From JAJRXG01 sp047634015 (GTDB lineage: Bacteria; Bacteroidota; Bacteroidia; Chitinophagales; Saprospiraceae): a stretch of DNA of 13,568 nucleotides. Each line of letters begins with the position of its first letter. Positions within the stretch are counted from its first letter, which is position 1. The translations under genes were made by a program, and so were the position numbers. Shown in pieces: positions 7,486 to 13,568 of the stretch. Where the stretch lies: assembly GCA_047634015.1 (NCBI GenBank), contig JBLIDB010000135.1, forward strand, positions 1 through 13,568, read 5' to 3'. A model generated the notes under the pieces. The model was not told the origin of the DNA. It did not search any database and saw only the letters and a list, made by a program, of their open reading frames with translations.

Positions 7486-8634
7486 GTGAAAGAGCATAGA
7501 GTAGGAATTATAATGAACGGCATTACTGGCCGCATGGGCAAGAATCAACATTTGCTAAGATCCATAGTTGCAATTATAGAGCAAGGAGGAGTAAAAATTA
7601 ATGACGAAGAATGCATCATGCCTGATGTCATTCTTGTAGGTAGAAATCAAGAACGTCTCCAAGCTGTAAGTGAGTTGTCAGGAATTAAAAAAATGACTAC
7701 CAACTTAGATGAAGCCCTAGCTGGTGACTATCAAGTTTATTTTGACGCACAAGTTACTGGAAAGAGATTCGCAGCTGTAAAGAAGGCAATAGCCGCTGGC
7801 AAGCATATTTATTGCGAGAAGCCCTCAGGGGCAAGTCTCCAAGAGGCGATCGATATGTACAGAATGGCTGAAGCAAAAGGTGTAAAGCACGGAGTAGTGC
7901 AGGACAAACTATGGCTTCCCGGAATCGTAGAAGTTAAACGCTTGATTGATGAAGGGTTCTTTGGAAAGATCTTATCCGTAAGAGGTGATTTTGGATATTG
8001 GGTATTCGAAGGTCATTCAGTACCTGCTCAACGGCCATCATGGAATTATAGAAAAGAAGACGACGGTGGGATTATCGTAGATATGCTCTGCCACTGGCGT
8101 TATGTTTTGGATAATGTATTTGGAAAGGTGAAGGCTGTCTCATGTCTCGGATATACACATATAGAAGAACGCATTGATGAGCAAGGAAAGGCATATAAAT
8201 GTACAGCCGATGACGCCGCCTATGCTACATTCGAATTAGAAGGGAATATCATTGCGCATTTCAATTCATCTTGGGCTACAAGAGTGCGAAGAGATGACTT
8301 ATTAACGATGCAGATTGATGGCACCAAGGGTTCCGCAGTTGCAGGATTAAGAGATTGTTATACTCAATCATACGAAGAAACTCCTATTCCAGTTTGGAAT
8401 CCTGACCAGCCACAGCCGATTAACTTCTATGAAAGTTGGAAAAAGGTAGAACCACAGCCGCATTACGAGAATGCATTCAAAATACAATGGGAATTATTCC
8501 TAAAGCATATTGTCCTTGATACACCTTATGTTAATGATCTAATGGAAGGGGCTAAAGGTATCCAATTAGCAGAATTAGGAATAGAAAGTTGGGAAAAGCG
8601 AGCTTGGGTAAATGTGGAAGACCTTAAAAAATAG
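7486..8634 (+). CDS. Gfo/Idh/MocA family oxidoreductase
   Basis: This 382-residue NAD(P)-dependent sugar dehydrogenase starts at GTG. An in-frame TAA lies three codons upstream, and the first strand of the Rossmann fold (HRVGIIMNGITGRMG) starts at once. The later ATG at codon 10 would cut that strand in half. The dinucleotide loop is GITGRMG (12-18), a GxxGxxG pattern. EKPSG at 111-115 carries the catalytic Lys112 typical of the family, and the C-terminal domain has DMLCHWRY with Asp199 and His203 as the likely catalytic pair. There is no signal or Tat peptide, so it is cytoplasmic, unlike many secreted Gfo/Idh proteins of this phylum. The gene sits 22 nt after the isomerase and 29 nt before the SDR. 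It probably oxidises a sugar hydroxyl, perhaps at C3 or C5, of the GH88-released product or of the remaining sugar. That is inferred from context. Confidence 0.87.
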   Translation: MKEHRVGIIMNGITGRMGKNQHLLRSIVAIIEQGGVKINDEECIMPDVILVGRNQERLQAVSELSGIKKMTTNLDEALAGDYQVYFDAQVTGKRFAAVKKAIAAGKHIYCEKPSGASLQEAIDMYRMAEAKGVKHGVVQDKLWLPGIVEVKRLIDEGFFGKILSVRGDFGYWVFEGHSVPAQRPSWNYRKEDDGGIIVDMLCHWRYVLDNVFGKVKAVSCLGYTHIEERIDEQGKAYKCTADDAAYATFELEGNIIAHFNSSWATRVRRDDLLTMQIDGTKGSAVAGLRDCYTQSYEETPIPVWNPDQPQPINFYESWKKVEPQPHYENAFKIQWELFLKHIVLDTPYVNDLMEGAKGIQLAELGIESWEKRAWVNVEDLKK

Positions 8635-8663
8635 ATATTGAATTGATTTGAGAATGAAACAAG

Positions 8664-9437
8664 ATGAGTAAGAAAGTAGCATTAATTACAGGAGGCAGCA
8701 GAGGTATAGGGTTTGGGATCGCAGCGGCATTAGCTAATGAAGGATGGAGTCTTGCTATCAATGGAATGAGACCGGAAGCAGATGTATCAACAACTTTAGA
8801 TAAACTCAAAAGAGAGGGAAATGAAGTTATCTATTGTCAAGGAAATATAGGCGAACATCTCGATCGAAAGAAGATAGTTGACAAGGTCATTAATCATTTT
8901 GGACATCTCAACGCACTAGTAAATAATGCTGGTGTTGCTCCCAAGGAAAGGAATGATCTTCTGGAAATGAGTGAGACCAGTTATGATAGAGTCCTCAACA
9001 TTAATCTTAAGGGGACTTTCTTTCTTTCTCAATTAGCGGCGAAGGCAATGATAAAAGGGAAGGAATCTAACAAAGACTTTAAAGGAACGATTATTAATAT
9101 CTCTTCTATTTCTGCAACTGTCATTTCCATCAATAGAGGCCAGTATTGCATCTCTAAAGCGGGAATGAGTATGGTAACTCAATTATTTGCATCGAGATTG
9201 GGACAAGAAGGAATTCCTGTATATGAGATGCGACCGGGGATTATAAAAACCGATATGACCGCTGCCGTTGAGGAGAAGTATGATAAATTATTTGCAGAAG
9301 GCTTAGGGATACAATCGGGATGGGGATATCCAGAAGATGTCGGAAAAGGAGTAGCTTCACTATTGAGAGGTGACTTCCCCTACTCTACTGGCCAAGTGAT
9401 CATGATAGATGGAGGAATGACACTTATGAGATTGTAA
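8664..9437 (+). CDS. SDR family NAD(P)-dependent oxidoreductase
   Basis: This is a 257-residue classical short-chain dehydrogenase of the usual length. The cofactor motif is TGGSRGIG (9-16), NNAG is at 87-90, and the catalytic set is Asn114, Ser148 (in NISS), Tyr161 and Lys165 (YCISK). The C-terminal part has the common RPGIIKTDM and GQVIMIDGG segments. General annotation would call it a 3-ketoacyl-ACP reductase, but its place among sugar genes makes a sugar or uronate role more likely. One possibility is a KduD-like reduction of a 5-keto-4-deoxyuronate; gluconate-5-dehydrogenase-like activity is another. It is soluble and cytoplasmic. It begins 29 nt after the Gfo/Idh gene; the following gap of 119 nt is the largest inside the operon. 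Confidence 0.87.
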   Translation: MSKKVALITGGSRGIGFGIAAALANEGWSLAINGMRPEADVSTTLDKLKREGNEVIYCQGNIGEHLDRKKIVDKVINHFGHLNALVNNAGVAPKERNDLLEMSETSYDRVLNINLKGTFFLSQLAAKAMIKGKESNKDFKGTIINISSISATVISINRGQYCISKAGMSMVTQLFASRLGQEGIPVYEMRPGIIKTDMTAAVEEKYDKLFAEGLGIQSGWGYPEDVGKGVASLLRGDFPYSTGQVIMIDGGMTLMRL

Positions 9438-9556
9438 AACCTATATCTCTATAAAGTGCAAATGAGGTAGAAATTATACAATGTGAACAGAGCGGTATAA
9501 ATGAATGAGTGACGCATTAAGAAAATTGAAAAATTTAATATTTAGAAAAGTGAACT

Positions 9557-9784
9557 ATGAATAACGAAACCAACATTTCTCACTCAAAACTCTGGACCAT
9601 ATGCAAGATTGCAGTAGGTATACTAATCATACTCACCTTTACTTCGTTGATCACTCCTTCAGGTGTTCACAAACCTGAGCTTTTAGGTATGCCTTACACC
9701 TTATGGGTAGGAATTATTGAAGCTCTTATTTTAGTTGGTATCACTTGGATTGGTACTAGAGTTCACCCTGGTAAAGACGATTAA
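9557..9784 (+). CDS. Small membrane subunit, DUF3311-like, partner of the symporter
   Basis: This 75-residue protein has two hydrophobic spans, about residues 15-33 and 47-65. They are joined by a short loop with PSGVHKPELLGMPYTLWVG, and the tail TRVHPGKDD is polar. DUF3311-type proteins are small two-span proteins encoded directly before sodium:solute symporters, with a G-x-P aromatic motif in the second half; GMPYTLW fits that pattern. The symporter gene follows after only 10 nt, which supports a joint complex. The exact role, subunit or assembly factor, is not settled for the family. The 119-nt gap upstream shows no clear promoter. Confidence 0.7.
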   Translation: MNNETNISHSKLWTICKIAVGILIILTFTSLITPSGVHKPELLGMPYTLWVGIIEALILVGITWIGTRVHPGKDD

Positions 9785-9794
9785 ATTAAACATC

Positions 9795-11195
9795 ATGCTA
9801 CAGACCTTATCTATTATTGGAATACTTTATGTCGGGCTACTTATCTTTTTTGCCTATTGGGCTAAGTCTGATACAAAGAGTTCTACTCAATACTTACTCG
9901 GTGGTTCTAATCTCGGAGCCCTCTTAGGATTCTTCACATTTGCAGCTACTTTGTTTAGCACCTTTACCTTATTAGGTATGCCTGATTTCTTCCGGCAACA
10001 TGGTGTAGGAGCTTGGGTATTTCTAATGTTTTCAGATGCCATTATGGTATTTGGTTTGATCTATATAGGATATGAACTCCGAAAGAAGGCAAGGAATACT
10101 ACTTACTATGGAATGGCCGGTTTTTTGCAATCAAATTATAAATCCAAATTCGCTGGATTGGTCGCATTTGTTGGGGTTGCGATATTCTTAGTCCCTTATA
10201 TTGCCATACAGATAAGAGGTGTCGCTATTTTTCTTCACGCTACATTCCCAGATTCCATTCCTATGTGGGCATGGGCTACTATTATGGTTGTTATCATGAT
10301 CGTCTATAGTGAAGTAGGAGGATTAAAGGCCATCATGTATAGCGATGTGCTGCAGGGGATTTTATTATTAATAGCTATATGGATTGTTGGTTATAATTGT
10401 TTGAATCATTTTGGTGGTGTTGAAGCAATGTTTGACGAGGTAGAAAAAGTAAATGAAGCCCTTCTTTCAGTTCCCGGTCCAAAAGGATTATTTGATTTCC
10501 AATTCTTGTTAGGTTCCATGATTGCGATTACCCTATTACCCTATACGCAACCGCAGGTCTCTACGAGATTGGTCATTCTCAAGGATGTAAAATCCTTGCA
10601 TAGGATGGCTGTAGGAATAGGGTTCTTTGCCGTTCTTGTTATTCTCCCCACTGCATTTATGGGCATGTATGGAGCAGTTGTATATCCGGATGCAAGTACA
10701 GCTGAATTTTTAAATAAGACCTTCATCTCCGATCAAAGCAACTTTATCGGGGCGGTAGTAATGATAGGGCTTATTGCAGCCGCTATTTCAACTTCGGACT
10801 CTCAACTCTTTGCCCTTGGTGGAGAACTCAGGTCTATTCTAACAGGAGAGGACAAGAAGATGGTTGGATACGCGCGGATTAGTATTTTTTTCTTTGCGAT
10901 ATGTGCCTTAATTTTTGCCTTAATGTCCAGTGATGAATTAGTATTACTTGCACGAACAAGTTTTGCCGGAACTTCTCTTTTGGCACCTATGATATTTACA
11001 GGAATTTTCCACAAGGCTGCAGAAAGATTGCCTATTATTCCGATTGTGACCTTTATAGGAATTCTGATTTTTGTAGGGTCGTTACTCGGAATTGTCCCTA
11101 ACAGATTAATGGGAATTAGAATGGACCTCTTGCTGCTTGCAATACTAACTATCATTACTTTGATTGCAATCCAGATAGATAAAAGTAAAAATTAG
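9795..11195 (+). CDS. Sodium:solute symporter (SSS family)
   Basis: This 466-residue inner-membrane transporter has about 12-13 hydrophobic spans, as expected for the SSS family. I start it at the ATG at 9795. The in-frame ATG at 9735 would add 20 residues that overlap the small-subunit gene in another frame, while from 9795 the protein begins with a hydrophobic span typical of SSS. Family marks are the segment SEVGGLKAIMYSDVLQG (172-188) and ISTSDSQLFALGGE (from 331), which lies where the family forms the second sodium site. Helix 1 is followed by a glycine-rich unwound-like stretch, YLLGGSNLGALLGFFTFAATLFS. The likely load is the mono- or disaccharide uronate that GH88 and the oxidoreductases process. 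No TonB receptor or SusD gene is in the window, so outer-membrane uptake is encoded elsewhere. Confidence 0.9.
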   Translation: MLQTLSIIGILYVGLLIFFAYWAKSDTKSSTQYLLGGSNLGALLGFFTFAATLFSTFTLLGMPDFFRQHGVGAWVFLMFSDAIMVFGLIYIGYELRKKARNTTYYGMAGFLQSNYKSKFAGLVAFVGVAIFLVPYIAIQIRGVAIFLHATFPDSIPMWAWATIMVVIMIVYSEVGGLKAIMYSDVLQGILLLIAIWIVGYNCLNHFGGVEAMFDEVEKVNEALLSVPGPKGLFDFQFLLGSMIAITLLPYTQPQVSTRLVILKDVKSLHRMAVGIGFFAVLVILPTAFMGMYGAVVYPDASTAEFLNKTFISDQSNFIGAVVMIGLIAAAISTSDSQLFALGGELRSILTGEDKKMVGYARISIFFFAICALIFALMSSDELVLLARTSFAGTSLLAPMIFTGIFHKAAERLPIIPIVTFIGILIFVGSLLGIVPNRLMGIRMDLLLLAILTIITLIAIQIDKSKN

Positions 11196-11201
11196 AATCT
11201 A

Positions 11202-12161
11202 ATGATTTCGGCGATGAGAATTCCTTTGTATAGTAGCTTGATTTATTTGATTACACTGTTATGTAGTTGCTCGAGCGCATCTTCTGTGAAAGAGATTAAT
11301 AACGAGAAGGGAATTATTGTTGCAAAATTAGAACATCATCGCTCGCCAGGGTTCGAAGCTATACAACAAGCATTTGAATCGAATAATCCAGGATATGCTA
11401 TTAATTATTCCCAAAGCAATCAATCTATACCTGGTAGTCCTAATGATCGTATAGTATTCATTCAAGCCGGTAGTGGAACAGCAACCTTAAGTTCAGGTAA
11501 AGCCTCCAAATTTACAATTGGAGATATAATCATACTGAAGGGGCATGAATCTTTGAAAACAGATAGCCTTTTTAGTGGCTTGATTATTCAAGTACCGGAA
11601 GAGACAACTAAGGATATTCCAAGTTTTATTAGGCCCGACTGGGATGGGAAGATTACGGATACTCCTGGTGGCTGTGCCACGGCAACCAATGCCTATAGGA
11701 GAATATTGCTAACCTGGAAGAAGGAGGTCGGCAACTATGTATATCACGGCTTGAATGCGCATAGAGTAAGAATCACTGACTCCTTCTCTCACTATCATCC
11801 TAAGAAAGGAGGTTTTGATGAGTTTTACTTGGTTCAGATGGTACAGCCCAATGCCCGATTAATCACCAGCGATAGAATTACTCAAATAGAAAATCCAATA
11901 GGTGTTTCTAAAAGTCAGGCTAAGCATTTGCTAAATGAGACTCTATTGGAAGTAGGAGATCTGATTTATCTGCCGCGAGGTGTTATGCATAGAGGGTTAG
12001 GCGGTGCACTGGCACAAGTCATTACAGTTCCTGGATTTGTCCCTGGGGCGGAGATAGGAGTCGATCATCATATCAAGAAGATAAATGATAATCTGAAACT
12101 AAATAAAACTGAAGCATTACCATACAATAACAGTGCTTCTTCTAAAGCAATAATTAAATAA
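11202..12161 (+). CDS. Cupin-domain lipoprotein
   Basis: This is a 319-residue predicted lipoprotein. The ATG at 11202 and one at 11214 are both possible; from the second, the signal peptide reads MRIPLYSSLIYLITLLCSC with lipobox LCSC (Cys23 in the longer numbering). Two beta-barrel (cupin) halves follow. The first, about residues 36-135, keeps the GDIIIL turn but lacks metal-binding histidines. The second, about 165-285, has a full site: His197 and His199 in SHYHP, Glu207 in GFDEFYL and His263 in GDLIYLPRGVMHRG. It therefore resembles a one-metal bicupin with a degenerate first half. KdgF-type cupins linearise unsaturated uronates in the cytoplasm; this one would act in the periplasm and is not clearly KdgF. 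It starts 6 nt after the symporter gene. The substrate is inferred from context only. Confidence 0.75.
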   Translation: MISAMRIPLYSSLIYLITLLCSCSSASSVKEINNEKGIIVAKLEHHRSPGFEAIQQAFESNNPGYAINYSQSNQSIPGSPNDRIVFIQAGSGTATLSSGKASKFTIGDIIILKGHESLKTDSLFSGLIIQVPEETTKDIPSFIRPDWDGKITDTPGGCATATNAYRRILLTWKKEVGNYVYHGLNAHRVRITDSFSHYHPKKGGFDEFYLVQMVQPNARLITSDRITQIENPIGVSKSQAKHLLNETLLEVGDLIYLPRGVMHRGLGGALAQVITVPGFVPGAEIGVDHHIKKINDNLKLNKTEALPYNNSASSKAIIK

Positions 12162-12167
12162 GCTACA

Positions 12168-12884
12168 ATGAAATATACATTCTTATCTACATTACTCATT
12201 TTATTTTTCGCAATAAATTTGGTAGCTCAAGAGAGCTCTGTACCAGATAATTATAAACTTGTCTATACTCAGGATTTTGCAACCCCACAAGCAACGAGCG
12301 ATTTTGAAATGACAGATAGGCGAGCTTGGCGAATAGCGAAGGAAGGAGAAAATGATGTTTTACAACTCTTTGGAAAAAGTGATTACAAAGCTCGAGTTAG
12401 ATCTCCATTCAACATAGCTCTTCTAAAAGAGCCCATAGTAGGTGACTTTGTGATGGAAGTCAAATTAGCACAATCAGGTAAGGAGTACGGTCACAGGGAT
12501 CTATGCCTATTTTTCGGAGTAAATAGCCCTACCGACTATTACTACGTCCACATTGCTTCTATAACAGACGATCATGCCAACAATATATTTATAGTTAATG
12601 ACGAACCCAGAACGAAGATCTCATCCAAGACGACTTCAGGAACTGATTGGGGCCCTACAAATTCTTGGCACAAGGCGAGAGTGGAACGCAACGTTACAGA
12701 AGGGACCATAAAAATTTATTTTGATGATATGAGTACTCCCATTATGGAAGCGACAGATACACATTTTGATAAGGGACGCATTGGATTTGGCTCATTTGAT
12801 GACACTGGCCAATTCGATGAAATTAAAATTTGGGCACCAGCAGTAATCGAGCCCCAAACTACATTCTTCAAAAATGGAAATTAG
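12168..12884 (+). CDS. Secreted DUF1080/LamG-like beta-sandwich protein
   Basis: This 238-residue exported protein has a Sec signal peptide, MKYTFLSTLLILFFAINLVAQ, cleaved near residue 21. The mature part is a concanavalin-like beta sandwich similar to the DUF1080 group (3-keto-disaccharide hydrolase domain). Typical segments are GDFVMEVKLAQSG, HRDLCLFFGVNSPTDYYYVH, TDDHANNIFIVND, WHKARVERN, TIKIYFDD and GRIGFGSFDDTGQFDEIKIW. Domains of this kind either bind carbohydrate or cleave 3-keto-glycosides; I cannot tell which here. It starts 6 nt after the cupin gene and is the last gene of the operon. In the 109 nt that follow, before the convergent minus-strand gene, I see no convincing terminator. 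Confidence 0.75.
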   Translation: MKYTFLSTLLILFFAINLVAQESSVPDNYKLVYTQDFATPQATSDFEMTDRRAWRIAKEGENDVLQLFGKSDYKARVRSPFNIALLKEPIVGDFVMEVKLAQSGKEYGHRDLCLFFGVNSPTDYYYVHIASITDDHANNIFIVNDEPRTKISSKTTSGTDWGPTNSWHKARVERNVTEGTIKIYFDDMSTPIMEATDTHFDKGRIGFGSFDDTGQFDEIKIWAPAVIEPQTTFFKNGN

Positions 12885-12993
12885 ACCGCATTTGTACTGA
12901 AACGAAGTTATAGATTTACTCAGGAATCTTGTTTCGACATTCATCCATACTTACATACAGCGTTGACGTTTGTGGGGCTTCAAATTTCTCTTG

Positions 12994-13542
12994 TCATTCA
13001 ACTTTCTCTTTTGCTAACATTTCTATCCGCTTGCCATTAGCGATAGTAGCATTTGACACAATCGATCCTGTTGTTGTATAAATAGAGTCTTGTGCGATTG
13101 CACCATTAATCGTCAAGTTTTGATTATTACAAGCTCGGTAAACAATTATACCTCCTATCATTGTGACAAGCACATTTGTGGCTTTGATCGCAGTAATGCT
13201 AATAGTTGTCAAGTACTGATCAAGTACTATTAAATCTGCAAGTTTCCCTACTTCTATGCTTCCCACTTTGTCTTCTTGTCGCATTACATAAGTCGCATCT
13301 ATCGTATATGCCTCGATAGCCGCTGCAAGCGTAGGAAGATTTTGGGGAGCTCGAGTCAGTGCATTTTGCATACCTACAGATGGATTCAAATCACTTACAT
13401 CCCAATCACTACTAAGAACAACACGTGCTCCAGCATTATAAAATATGAATGTACGGAAGTTTACCAGTAGTTTGTTAGTGTGCAGATAGGTTGCATTGTG
13501 GCCTATATCTTTGGTAAAAAGAAGATATGAACATCCTAACAT
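12994..13542 (-). CDS. YtcJ-like amidohydrolase, C-terminal third (possible pseudogene)
   Basis: These 182 residues match the C-terminal part of metal-dependent amidohydrolases of the YtcJ type, which are normally about 550-600 residues long. Recognisable are ARVVLSSDWDVSDLNP, with the metal-site Asp46 in SSD, then AIEAYTIDATYVMRQEDK and GSIEVGKLADLIVLD, and a strand ending MIGGIIVY. The last 45 residues are unusual for the family. The codon just before the ATG (13543-13545) is TAA. The seven complete codons above it to the window edge stay open in the same frame and read IRQGNHA, which resembles the QxxH region that precedes this segment in the family. The gene thus looks interrupted by an in-frame stop, with the larger N-terminal part outside the window. 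It may be a pseudogene. It is convergent with the sugar operon. Confidence 0.6.
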   Translation of the reverse strand: MLGCSYLLFTKDIGHNATYLHTNKLLVNFRTFIFYNAGARVVLSSDWDVSDLNPSVGMQNALTRAPQNLPTLAAAIEAYTIDATYVMRQEDKVGSIEVGKLADLIVLDQYLTTISITAIKATNVLVTMIGGIIVYRACNNQNLTINGAIAQDSIYTTTGSIVSNATIANGKRIEMLAKEKVE

Positions 13543-13568
13543 TTATGCATGATTTCCCTGACGAATCG

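Noticed and set aside
9735..9794. Extra 20 residues at the start of the symporter
   Set aside because: They overlap the small-subunit gene in another frame and are not typical of SSS N-termini; the ATG at 9795 gives a normal start.
10802..11155. 117-residue minus-strand open frame
   Set aside because: It is antisense to the conserved symporter, and its composition reflects the reverse of membrane-span codons.
12899..12935. Possible terminator after the sugar operon
   Set aside because: GAAACGAAG and CTTGTTTC can pair only with a bulge, around a 20-nt loop, and no T-run follows on either strand.
13276..13470. 64-residue plus-strand open frame
   Set aside because: It is antisense to the conserved amidohydrolase segment and has no features of its own.

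Overview
The window looks like a chromosomal stretch of an AT-rich member of the Bacteroidota, probably marine or polysaccharide-degrading. Clues are the lipoprotein signal peptides, a Bacteroidota-type -7 box (TAnnTTTG), weak or absent Shine-Dalgarno sequences, and families common in that phylum (LVIVD-repeat lipoprotein, DUF885 peptidase, secreted DUF1080-like protein). I cannot fix the genus from sequence alone. There is no sign of phage, insertion sequence, CRISPR array, tRNA or rRNA.

Layout. Positions 1-126 hold the end of a plus-strand gene and its strong terminator. Positions 163-2657 are three minus-strand genes: a small acidic protein of unknown function, a HupE/UreJ-type membrane protein and an LVIVD-repeat lipoprotein, ending in a terminator at 163-195. 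An AT-rich divergent control region (2658-2906) separates them from a secreted DUF885 metallopeptidase (2907-4631). The stretch 4632-5195 contains a broken small membrane-protein gene with an in-frame TGA, a hairpin, a candidate promoter and a perfect 14-bp palindrome that looks like a LacI-family operator.

The main content is an eight-gene plus-strand cluster at 5196-12884: GH88-like unsaturated uronyl hydrolase, TIM-barrel sugar isomerase/epimerase, Gfo/Idh/MocA oxidoreductase, SDR oxidoreductase, a small DUF3311-like membrane subunit, a sodium:solute symporter, a cupin lipoprotein and a secreted DUF1080/LamG-like protein. My reading is a catabolic operon for an unsaturated-uronate-containing oligosaccharide. 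The two exported proteins would handle sugar in the periplasm, the symporter pair would import it, GH88 would cleave off the unsaturated uronate, and the three cytoplasmic enzymes would oxidise and isomerise the product. The usual kduI/kdgK/kdgA genes are absent from the window, so the route after GH88 is open and is the most interesting question here.

The window ends with the C-terminal third of a YtcJ-like amidohydrolase on the minus strand (12994-13542). It has an in-frame TAA directly before its first ATG and may be a pseudogene.
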